From positions 1-7,971 of the forward strand of contig JASHYQ010000174.1 in the NCBI GenBank assembly GCA_030042955.1: 7,971 nucleotides of DNA, read 5' to 3'. The notes beneath the pieces were generated by a model. The model had not been told where the DNA came from. It made no database searches and worked only from the letters and a program-made list of their open reading frames with translations. The translations under genes and the position numbers were made by a program. This DNA is from Thermoplasmata archaeon. GTDB lineage: Archaea; Thermoplasmatota; Thermoplasmata; Lutacidiplasmatales; UBA184. Below, piece by piece: positions 1 through 6,502 of this stretch; position 1 is the stretch's first letter, and each line of letters begins with the position of its first letter.

Positions 1-1610
1 TGGGCCTCGCGGGCCTGGAGGTAGTCGAGGACCTCGACGCGCCGTCGGACCTCGCGCTCCATCTCCTTCATCGACCAGTTCTTCGCGAGCGCGACGCGCT
101 CGTAGACGTACGAGTGGCCCGAGTAGAGGAACGTGTCGTCGGCCGGGTTCCACGAATAGACCGAGTTGGTGATCAGCTCGTTCGTCTCGGGGTCGAGGCC
201 GACGATCTCGGTGAGCGACTGGACGCGCCGCGTCATCTTCGAGCCGACCTTCACCTGGCGCTGGAGGAGGACGAGGTTCAGCGCGCTCACGAGCGAGCGG
301 GGGAGCGAGATCGGCGGGTTCTCCATCCGGTGGACCATCGCGCTGACGCTCTCGGCGTGGAAGGTCGTGTAGCAGGTCTTCCCGGTCGCCATCGCCTGGA
401 AGACGATGAACGCCTCGGCGCCTCGGACCTCTCCGACCATCAGGTACTGCGGGCGCTGGCGCAGGGCGGCGGCGAGGAGGTCGAACATGTCGATCTCGCC
501 CGGCGCCTTGCCGCTCACGAGGTTCTTGGCGCCGAAGCCGGCGCGCGTGAGCGAGGGGACCCAGTTCTCGTGCGGCAGGTTCAGCTCGCGGGTGTCCTCG
601 ATCGAGACGATCTTCATCTGGGGCGGGATGAAGAGCAGCGTGGCGTTGAGGGTCGTCGTCTTCCCGCTCGCCGTGCCGCCGCAGACCATCATCGACTGGC
701 CGCTCTCGATGGCGATCCAGAGGTAGGCCATCATCTCGGGGCTCATCGTGCGGAACTTGAGCAGGTCGACCGGGGTGAACGGGTTGTCCCGGAACCGACG
801 GATCGTGAACGAGCTCCCGCGCTTCGTCACGTGCACGCCGAGGGTCGCCTGGAGACGCGAGCCGTCCGGGACGGTCGCGTCCAGGATCGGGCTCGCGACC
901 GAGATGTGCTTGCCCGAGCGCTGGGCGAGCCAGATGACGTAGTCGTCGACCAGCTTCGCGCTCTCGAACTTCAGGTTCGAGCGGATGGAGCCGAACTTCC
1001 GGTGGTAGATGTACAGCGGGATGCCGACGCCGTCGCACGAGATGTCCTCGACCTCGCTGTCGGTCATCGGGACATCGACGATCCCGTAGCCGATGAAGTC
1101 CCGCTCGAGGTAGTAGAGCATCCGGCCTTTCGTCGTCGGGCCGGGGGAGAGGTCCCACTCCTGGAGCTTCTTGTCGACCATCAGGCGGAGCTCGGTCCGC
1201 TTCGTCTGGGGGTCGAGCTCGGGGAGCGGCTCGAAGTCGTCGATCAGCACCGTGTGCATCCGCTCGGTCAGCTCCTTCTCAAGCGGGGAGAGCGGGGGCT
1301 CGATGACCTCGTAGAGGTACTCGTTGCGCACGTTGTGGTAGGAGATCCGCACGAAGGAGAACCCGGGTCGGATCGGCGCCAGGTCGACCTCCTTCTGCGC
1401 CGGGTCGGAGAGCGGCGGCACGGGGGTCACCTCCCCCTCCGCGCCCTGGCCCGAGACCCCGAGGCGGGCGAGCTTCACGCCGTGGGGGTCGGTCGAGCCC
1501 TTCCGGAGCGCGGCTCCGACCCGCAGGAACGGCGAGAACGACCGCTGCGGCCGCCGGCGGGGGGGCCGCTCCAGCACGACGGTCTCCGAGGGGGCCGCGT
1601 CGCCGGCCAT
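1..1610 (-). CDS. Type II/IV secretion system ATPase A1 (archaeal GspE/TadA/VirB11-like), 3' end cut by window edge
   Basis: Cytoplasmic hexameric ATPase of the PilB/GspE/VirB11 superfamily, expected to drive assembly of a type IV/Tad-like filament through the platform proteins encoded just upstream. The ORF opens with ATG at 1610 and reads 536 codons to the left edge without a stop. Alignment with its paralogue at 3603-5258 suggests only about 30-40 C-terminal residues are missing. Seen: a basic, Pro/Arg-rich N-terminal tail (about 1-80), an N-terminal domain with EDISCDGV, Walker A GGTASGKT (311-318, Lys317), Asp box SIEDTRE (336-342), Walker B-type VGEVRG (392-397, Glu394) and His box TTFHAES (415-421, His418). 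All catalytic elements are intact. The start is one base after the TAA of the upstream platform gene, behind a G-rich run, so translation is probably coupled. The family is certain. Whether it extends or retracts the filament, or serves another role, cannot be told from sequence. Confidence 0.95.
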   Translation of the reverse strand, partial: MAGDAAPSETVVLERPPRRRPQRSFSPFLRVGAALRKGSTDPHGVKLARLGVSGQGAEGEVTPVPPLSDPAQKEVDLAPIRPGFSFVRISYHNVRNEYLYEVIEPPLSPLEKELTERMHTVLIDDFEPLPELDPQTKRTELRLMVDKKLQEWDLSPGPTTKGRMLYYLERDFIGYGIVDVPMTDSEVEDISCDGVGIPLYIYHRKFGSIRSNLKFESAKLVDDYVIWLAQRSGKHISVASPILDATVPDGSRLQATLGVHVTKRGSSFTIRRFRDNPFTPVDLLKFRTMSPEMMAYLWIAIESGQSMMVCGGTASGKTTTLNATLLFIPPQMKIVSIEDTRELNLPHENWVPSLTRAGFGAKNLVSGKAPGEIDMFDLLAAALRQRPQYLMVGEVRGAEAFIVFQAMATGKTCYTTFHAESVSAMVHRMENPPISLPRSLVSALNLVLLQRQVKVGSKMTRRVQSLTEIVGLDPETNELITNSVYSWNPADDTFLYSGHSYVYERVALAKNWSMKEMEREVRRRVEVLDYLQAREA

Positions 1611-1621
1611 CTTAGCCCCCC
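1611..1621 (-). promoter_or_regulatory. Translational coupling junction platform gene / ATPase A1
   Basis: On the minus strand GGGGGGC is followed by TAA, one G and ATG. The stop of the platform gene and the start of ATPase A1 are one base apart, and the G-run inside the last codons is the only ribosome binding site candidate. The core TAAGATGGC is identical to the junction at 2588-2596. Confidence 0.55.
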
Positions 1622-2592
1622 GGGACGGCAAGGATCGGGACGAAGAAGCGCATCGTGAGGTACCCCATGATCAGCATGATCGTCGCGTGCTGGAGGCCGT
1701 AGGCGATCCTCCCCTTCTGCAGGATGCCGGCCATGATGCCGTCCCCGACCGCGTGGGCGATGACCGCGACGAAGAACGCGAGGAACAGCTGCGGGACGAG
1801 CGTGAAGGCGAGCGATACGCCCCCCGCGGAGCCGAGCGACGAGTGCGCGACGCCCGAGCCCGCGGTGATCATGTCGGGCAGGAAGATCGCCGCCATGATG
1901 TAGATCGTGACGAGGAACACCCCGAACGAGATGTAGATGACCGTGAGGTAGGTGAGCATCTGGATCTCCCGGGACTTCACGGAGAGCTGGACCTCCCGCG
2001 TGTCGTGGGCGACCATGGTCAGCACGTCCGCGACGTTCCCCCCGGCCTCGTTGGCCCGGGTGACGATGGAGACGACCCGCTGGACCAGCGGGGTCGGGAC
2101 CCGCTCCTCGAAGAGGCGGAGGGCAGTGGCGACGGGGACCCCCCACTCGAGCTGGCTCGCCATCTTCTTGATCTCGTCCGTGAGGAGGCCGTAGCGGCCC
2201 TTGCTCCCCACGACGATGGCGTCCGGGAGGGTCATGCCGAACCGTCCGGCCTCCGCGACGTCGCGGAGGAAGTCGGGCAGGCGGTCCTCGATCTTCTCGA
2301 CCCGTCCGAGCTGCCGGCTCTTTAGGAACCCGTAGGGGGCCATGATGGCGATGAGGCCGAAGACGATCCAGTCGATGGCCGCGTCGAAGCCGGTCGTCAC
2401 GCCGGAGCGGAAGACGAAGTTGAGGTCCCCCGCCCAGGTGAGCCCGGCGACGACCCAGAGGATGACCGCGACGACCGCGCCGACGATCAGGACGACCTCG
2501 GCGCTCCCGAGTCGCCCCTCCTCCTCGGCGGCGGTCGGTGCGGCGAGGGCCTTGACCTTCCGGACGGATGCGGGCGCGTTTGCGGTTGCCAT
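1612..2592 (-). CDS. Type II secretion system F-domain membrane platform protein, FlaJ C-half/TadC-like
   Basis: Polytopic inner-platform protein of a type IV filament system, 326 aa, expected to sit in the cytoplasmic membrane and couple the ATPase to pilin extrusion. Hydrophobic segments are seen at about 31-53, 74-90, 214-238, 259-282 and 300-323. A single T2SSF domain lies at about 105-230, with motifs usual in archaeal FlaJ/TadC C-terminal halves: LPDFLRD (105-111), GMTLPDA (119-125), WGVPVATAL (150-158) and EAGGNVADVL (182-191). The C-terminal pair of membrane segments, with GILQKG between them, also matches the end of FlaJ-type proteins. Length is about half that of the fused two-domain archaeal FlaJ. 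ATG at 2592 follows the upstream TAA by one base, with a GGTG Shine-Dalgarno-like tetramer 4 nt before the ATG. Its partner is the neighbouring gene at 2594-3595. Confidence 0.93.
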   Translation of the reverse strand: MATANAPASVRKVKALAAPTAAEEEGRLGSAEVVLIVGAVVAVILWVVAGLTWAGDLNFVFRSGVTTGFDAAIDWIVFGLIAIMAPYGFLKSRQLGRVEKIEDRLPDFLRDVAEAGRFGMTLPDAIVVGSKGRYGLLTDEIKKMASQLEWGVPVATALRLFEERVPTPLVQRVVSIVTRANEAGGNVADVLTMVAHDTREVQLSVKSREIQMLTYLTVIYISFGVFLVTIYIMAAIFLPDMITAGSGVAHSSLGSAGGVSLAFTLVPQLFLAFFVAVIAHAVGDGIMAGILQKGRIAYGLQHATIMLIMGYLTMRFFVPILAVPGG

Positions 2593-2600
2593 CTTACACC
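2593..2600 (-). promoter_or_regulatory. Translational coupling junction between the two platform genes
   Basis: On the minus strand GGTG (2600-2597), formed by the last codons of the upstream platform gene, matches part of the archaeal Shine-Dalgarno consensus. It is followed by TAA, G and ATG. The one-base gap suggests terminating ribosomes restart directly on the second platform gene, keeping the two partners near 1:1. Confidence 0.55.
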
Positions 2601-3595
2601 ATGTCGGCCGTGAGCGTATACATGAAGAAGATGAACCCGAACTGCGCGATGGGGATGAGCAGCGCGACGATCGCCCAGAGGATATCGATCATGAACGTCC
2701 CGCCGCCTCCGATGACGGCGAAGATCGCGATGATGATGACCAGGAAGAGGGGGAAGGCGACGACGACCGTGACGAACGTCTCGGCCATCAGTCCGAGCGT
2801 CTCGACGCGGGAGAGCATCTCGAGCTTGTTTTCCTGCTCGTACTGCTCGCTCTTGAGCAGGAAGTACGGCTTCAGCTGGCCGCCGCTCGTCGCGGTGGTC
2901 ACGACGCCCTGCAGGAAGTCCTGGAACCGCTTGGAGGGGCTCCGCTGGGCGCCGGTCCGGAGCGCGGTCAGGATGTCCACCCCCAGGAGCTCGGTGTCGC
3001 GGGTGATCCAGGCGGCCTCCTCGGCGACCTCGCCGTAGATCTTCTGGCGGGCCAGCTCCTTGAAGATCTGGTCGACGTTGACGTCGGCGGACGCCATCGC
3101 GCTGACGAAGCTCATCGCCGGGGAGATCTTCCGGTCGATCTTGCGCCCGCGGGCCTTCGCGGTCGACGCGGGCGTCCCGGGCATCCCGAAGAGCGTCCCG
3201 ACGAAGCCGAAGACGGGGAGCCCGACGGCGAGCAGGACCCCCACGAACAAGGGGAGGCCGACGATGTCGACCATGAAGAAGGCGGCCCCGAGCCCCGCGA
3301 ACACCATCGCGATGGTGACGACGATGCTCGTCCCGTAGACCATCGCCATGTACTCGTCGGCGCGGAGGCGGATGTGGGCCTTCAGGAGGTTCTCCTCGAG
3401 GGCCGGGTCCGGGGGTCGCGTGAGGACCCGCTGGCGGAAGGTCTTCCAGCACCAGCGCTGGAAGGGGGTCAGGGTCGAGTGGGTCGGCTGCTCGCCTCGC
3501 TTCAGGCGGACGGTGCGGGTGGGCTCCGAGGCGAGGGCGGGCGCGGGAAGGCGGGAGGGGCGGACGGCAGCGTTCGAGGTCGGGGTCGCCGGCAT
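2594..3595 (-). CDS. Type II secretion system F-domain membrane platform protein, FlaJ N-half/TadB-like
   Basis: Second platform protein of the filament machine, 333 aa, membrane located. Residues 1-60 are hydrophilic, Pro/Ala-rich and basic, probably cytoplasmic. Hydrophobic segments are seen at about 84-108, 113-135, 273-296 and 304-327. The T2SSF domain lies at about 158-285 and carries features I associate with the N-terminal half of archaeal FlaJ/TadC: a TELLGVDILTALR stretch (201-213), SPSKRFQDFLQG (219-230), TSGGQL (236-241) and VETLGLMAETFV (264-275). Together with the product of 1612-2592 it would rebuild the usual two-domain platform. ATG at 3595 lies 7 nt after the TAG of the ATPase gene, with GGGGAG overlapping that stop as a ribosome binding site very close to the start. 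A clean stop, its own start and full membrane segments argue that this is a separate gene and not a frameshifted fusion. Confidence 0.93.
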   Translation of the reverse strand: MPATPTSNAAVRPSRLPAPALASEPTRTVRLKRGEQPTHSTLTPFQRWCWKTFRQRVLTRPPDPALEENLLKAHIRLRADEYMAMVYGTSIVVTIAMVFAGLGAAFFMVDIVGLPLFVGVLLAVGLPVFGFVGTLFGMPGTPASTAKARGRKIDRKISPAMSFVSAMASADVNVDQIFKELARQKIYGEVAEEAAWITRDTELLGVDILTALRTGAQRSPSKRFQDFLQGVVTTATSGGQLKPYFLLKSEQYEQENKLEMLSRVETLGLMAETFVTVVVAFPLFLVIIIAIFAVIGGGGTFMIDILWAIVALLIPIAQFGFIFFMYTLTADMV

Positions 3596-3602
3596 CGCTC
3601 CC

Positions 3603-5258
3603 CTACGACCCCTTGGGGAACGGGGTCCCCGCCTGCACGCGCGCCATGACCTCTTTCGGGTCCTTGTAGTACTGCGCCACGATCCGCCACAGCTGGCGGT
3701 AGTCGGTGATCTTGAACCGCACGAGGTAGCGGATCACGTCGACGCGGCGCTGGAACTCCGCGTCCATCTCGTCGGTCGTGAAGTTCCGCACCTCGGTGAT
3801 CTTGTCGAAAAGGAACGAGTGGCCCTTGAAGGTGAAGGTGTCCCCGGCGGGGTCCCACTCGTAGACGGTGTTGGTGATCAGCTCGTTGGTCTCCGGCTCG
3901 AACCCGACGATCTCGAGCACCTGCTTGAGCCGCCGGACCACGCCCTTCTCCGTCCGGGCCTGGATCTGGATGATGACGTTGTTGAGCGCGGAGAGGAGGA
4001 TACGGGGCGTGTTGATCGGGGGATTCTCGAGGCGGTTGACCATCGATTTCACGCTGTCCGCGTGCATGGTCGAGTAGGTCGTGTGGCCCGTCGCCATCGC
4101 CTGGAACATCGTGTACGTCTCCTTGCCGCGGACCTCCCCGACGATGATGTAGTTCGGCCGCTGCCGCAGCGCCGCCCGCACGAGGTCGAACATGTCGACC
4201 TCCCCGGCGGTCTTCCCGTCGGGTCCTCGGTCGCCGGTCCCGGACCGGGTGGCCCCGGGGATCCAGTTCTCGTGGGGGAGGTTCACCTCCCGGGTATCCT
4301 CGATCGAGACGATCTTGGAGGTCGGGGGGATGAAGAGGGCGATGGCGTTGAGGGTGCTGGTCTTGCCGGCGGCGGGGCCGCCGCAGATGATCACGGACTC
4401 CCCCTGCTCCGCGGCGAGCCAGAAGTAGGCGACCATCTCCTCGTTCGCGCTGCCCATCAGGACGAGGTCGACCGGGGTGAACGGTCGCTCCTTGAATCGA
4501 CGGATCGTGAAGCTCGCGCCGCGGGTCGTGATCTCGCGCGCGTACGTCGCCTGGACCCGGTGCCCCTCGGGGGTGGTCCCGTCCAGGATGGGGGAGGAGA
4601 CGCTGACGGCCTTGGCGCAGCGTTGCCCCAGCATGACGATGAACGAGTTGAGGGAGTCCTCGTCCTCGAAGATGACGTTCGTCTTCATCGACTCGTACTT
4701 GCCGTGGAAGATGAAGATCGGGACATCGACCCCGTCGCACGAGATGTCCTCGACCTCCGGGTCCAGGATGAGGGAGTCGACGGGCCCGTAGCCGACGAAG
4801 TCCCGCAAGAGGTAGTAGATGATCCGCTCGGTCGAGAGGGGAGAGAGCGGGACGTTGCGGCTGCGGAAGTACTCCTCCGCCTCGCCTCGCAGGTAGGAGC
4901 GCTTGTCGGCGGTCGACAGGTTGGCGGTCTCGCTGCCGAGGATCTGGCTCATGGTCGCCTTCAGGTGGGCGACCAGCGCCTTCTCGTGGCCCGAGAGCTG
5001 GGGCTCGATGATCTCGTAGAGGTACTCCTTGTTCCGGTCGTTGTAGGAGACCCGCGAGTAGGAGTACGGCGGGTTCACCGCCTGCACCTCGAGCTCGCGC
5101 ATCGTCGGCTCGGCGAGCGGCGGCAGCGCCGTGATGAACGTCCCCGGCACATCCGTCGCGGGCAGCGCCGACTTGGCACTGGTGTCGAGCGGGCTCTTCT
5201 CGACCGGTGCGGCCCGCGGGATCTTGACGCGGAAGGAGGACGATCCGGAGGCGGTCAT
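3603..5258 (-). CDS. Type II/IV secretion system ATPase A2 (archaeal GspE/TadA/VirB11-like)
   Basis: Complete 551-aa cytoplasmic motor ATPase for the filament system. Seen: a low-complexity N-terminal tail (1-55), an N-terminal domain with the conserved EVEDISCDGVDVP stretch (168-180), Walker A GGPAAGKT (293-300, Lys299), Asp box SIEDTRE (318-324), NLPHENWIP (326-334), Walker B VGEVRG (373-378, Glu375) and His box STMHADS (396-402, His399). It is collinear with ATPase A1 at 1-1610 from the YSYSRVSYN region onward, with roughly half the residues identical by eye, so the two are paralogues. It lies 4 nt downstream of the prepilin and 7 nt upstream of the first platform gene, the usual position for the assembly ATPase. 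ATG at 5258 was chosen because it follows the pilin TGA closely and is preceded by a run of seven G at 5268-5274. The start is somewhat uncertain because the first 55 residues are poorly conserved in character. Confidence 0.95.
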   Translation of the reverse strand: MTASGSSSFRVKIPRAAPVEKSPLDTSAKSALPATDVPGTFITALPPLAEPTMRELEVQAVNPPYSYSRVSYNDRNKEYLYEIIEPQLSGHEKALVAHLKATMSQILGSETANLSTADKRSYLRGEAEEYFRSRNVPLSPLSTERIIYYLLRDFVGYGPVDSLILDPEVEDISCDGVDVPIFIFHGKYESMKTNVIFEDEDSLNSFIVMLGQRCAKAVSVSSPILDGTTPEGHRVQATYAREITTRGASFTIRRFKERPFTPVDLVLMGSANEEMVAYFWLAAEQGESVIICGGPAAGKTSTLNAIALFIPPTSKIVSIEDTREVNLPHENWIPGATRSGTGDRGPDGKTAGEVDMFDLVRAALRQRPNYIIVGEVRGKETYTMFQAMATGHTTYSTMHADSVKSMVNRLENPPINTPRILLSALNNVIIQIQARTEKGVVRRLKQVLEIVGFEPETNELITNTVYEWDPAGDTFTFKGHSFLFDKITEVRNFTTDEMDAEFQRRVDVIRYLVRFKITDYRQLWRIVAQYYKDPKEVMARVQAGTPFPKGS

Positions 5259-5262
5259 GTCG

Positions 5263-6360
5263 TCAGGCCCCCCCGAGGCTGGCGCTGACTTCCACGCCGG
5301 CGTAGTAGTACTGGGCGTAGTTCACGTTCGCCACATTGAGCGTGAGGATGCTCGTCAGCCCGGCCGGGTTCGAGCACACCGCGAGGCTGGGGGCGGTCGT
5401 GGAGGTCAGGTTCGTCCCAGGAGCCAGCTGCTTGAGCGACCAGTCCGCGCTGGCGAGCCCGCTGAACTGCATCGTCTGGGTCAGGAACGACCACCACGCG
5501 CACGGATACTGCGTCCCGATCTCGAACGTGAAGGTGAACGGCAGGTAGCTCTTGTTCGCGGCGACGTACAGCCCGTTCGAGGCGACGGGCTGGCTGTAGC
5601 GGTAGGTGCTGTAGAGGTCCTGGCTTCCCAGGCCGACGATCGAGGAGGCGTTCCCGTACAGCTGGAGGAGGGTCGAGGAGATGGTGGTGTTCCCCGCGGC
5701 GTTGTGACTGACGTTGAGCGGCGGGTTGACGGCCATGGCCTCGTACCCGCCGGGCTGCCAGTCGATGACGGCGTCATCCTCGAAAAAGTACGTCTCGGGC
5801 GTGTAGTACCGGTTCGGGAGGAGCATCTGGAGGACGCCCGTGGGGATCCGCTGGCTGAAGAACCCGGAGCCGCCAGGGCCTTCTTGGAGGGTGATGTTCA
5901 CGAACTCACAGGCCGCCGGGCCCGTGTTCGGGGAATAGACGGGTTTGCCGCCGGAGACGGCGTACGCCGGCTGGCCCCGAATCCCCGTCGTGGTGTTGAA
6001 GCCGTTGGCGCAGCCCGAGGGGAGGAATTCCAGGATCCCTTCGGTCGGCTGGGCGAGGAGCGGGACACTGCCGGAGCTGAGCTGGAACGGGACCCCGATC
6101 GACTGGGGTCCACCGAGCTGGTACTGGCTGTCGACGGCCGACTTGAACTGGGCGAAGGCAAGGTCAGCCTGCGCGGTGAACGCGGATTCGTTCTCGGTCA
6201 TCCAGAGGGGGAGGTACTGGGTCACGAAGACCCCGAACAGCGTGAAGAAGACGAGGAGGGCCAGGAGGGTCCCAATGACCGCGACAACCCCCCGCTGGCT
6301 GCGGAGCCGGCGTCGGGCCCGGCGATACCGGCGGCGCGCGTTGCGACTCGGCTCCCCCAT
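5263..6360 (-). CDS. Large archaeal type IV prepilin-like protein, predicted secreted filament subunit
   Basis: First gene of the pilus operon, 365 aa. Residues 1-24 form an extremely basic leader (11 Arg), ending SQRG, followed at once by VVAVIGTLLALLVFFTLFGV and a single hydrophobic helix (about 25-48). This is the architecture of class III signal peptides of archaeal pilins, in which a prepilin peptidase cuts between the basic leader and the helix; cleavage after Gly24 is my inference. The remaining roughly 315 residues look like an extracellular beta-rich domain, rich in Ser, Thr, Asn, Gly and Tyr, with four Cys (117, 151, 287, 329) and eight N-glycosylation sequons (Asn57, 122, 155, 216, 224, 237, 269, 317). 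It is much longer than typical archaeal pilins (about 130-200 aa). No adhesive or enzymatic domain was recognised. No ATG, GTG or TTG lies in frame between the ATG at 6360 and the TATA-like box, so that ATG is the best start. It could be a major pilin, an adhesive tip subunit or a pseudopilin. Confidence 0.85.
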   Translation of the reverse strand: MGEPSRNARRRYRRARRRLRSQRGVVAVIGTLLALLVFFTLFGVFVTQYLPLWMTENESAFTAQADLAFAQFKSAVDSQYQLGGPQSIGVPFQLSSGSVPLLAQPTEGILEFLPSGCANGFNTTTGIRGQPAYAVSGGKPVYSPNTGPAACEFVNITLQEGPGGSGFFSQRIPTGVLQMLLPNRYYTPETYFFEDDAVIDWQPGGYEAMAVNPPLNVSHNAAGNTTISSTLLQLYGNASSIVGLGSQDLYSTYRYSQPVASNGLYVAANKSYLPFTFTFEIGTQYPCAWWSFLTQTMQFSGLASADWSLKQLAPGTNLTSTTAPSLAVCSNPAGLTSILTLNVANVNYAQYYYAGVEVSASLGGA

Positions 6361-6422
6361 CCTACAGACCGCCCGCAGCTCCGTGGGAAGACTACGGCAG
6401 CGAGAATTAGGCCCGATTCGTG

Positions 6423-6430
6423 TATAAAAA
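6423..6430 (-). promoter_or_regulatory. TATA box of the pilus operon promoter
   Basis: On the minus strand the sequence TTTTTATA, preceded by purine-rich GAGGG as a possible BRE, stands alone in GC-rich DNA. Its centre is about 66 bp before the pilin ATG, which predicts a transcription start near 6400 and a leader of about 40 nt. No strong Shine-Dalgarno sequence precedes the pilin ATG; only GTAGG directly abuts it. On the plus strand the same element reads TATAAAAA and could also serve the divergent ACT gene. Confidence 0.6.
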
Positions 6431-6471
6431 CCCTCACTGACCCAGGCGTCGGGAGCCCCTCCCTCGTCGAA

Positions 6472-6479
6472 CCTTTAGG
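6472..6479 (+). promoter_or_regulatory. Weak TATA-like element upstream of the ACT gene
   Basis: CCTTTAGG lies about 26 bp upstream of the ATG at 6503, which is the spacing expected for a leaderless archaeal transcript. The match to the TATA consensus is poor (only TTTA), so this is tentative. The stronger AT-rich element at 6421-6430 is an alternative and would give a leader of about 50 nt. A GGGGG run at 6493-6497 could act as a ribosome binding site if the message has a leader. Confidence 0.3.
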
Positions 6480-6502
6480 CCGGGCTGCCTACGGGGGCGC
6501 CG

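Noticed and set aside
114..1658. Long plus-strand open frame (514 codons) antisense to ATPase A1
   Set aside because: It is the antisense shadow of a clearly conserved ATPase in GC-rich DNA. The translation is Arg/Glu/Asp/Leu-rich without any domain and has no credible start context.
1612..3595. Split platform explained as a sequencing frameshift of one fused gene
   Set aside because: The junction has a proper stop, a one-base gap and an ATG with GGTG before it, and both products have complete N-terminal regions and membrane segments.
1030..4765. Shared nucleotide stretches of about 20-26 bases between the two ATPase genes (near 1030-1056 and 4732-4758, and near 595-614 and 4295-4314), considered as a repeat or recent gene conversion
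   Set aside because: They encode the most constrained motifs (EDISCDGV and SIEDTRE) in a GC-rich genome with narrow codon choice. Conservation of protein is enough to explain them.
3348..5288. 646-codon plus-strand frame antisense to ATPase A2 and part of a platform gene
   Set aside because: Same GC-skew artefact. It is composed of repetitive Val/Asp/Glu/Arg stretches and runs across gene boundaries of the real operon.
1..6360. Archaellum (fla/arl) operon
   Set aside because: FlaH, FlaG, FlaF and small archaellins are absent, the subunit is a single 365-aa prepilin, the platform is split and there are two ATPases. A pilus or Tad-like system fits better.
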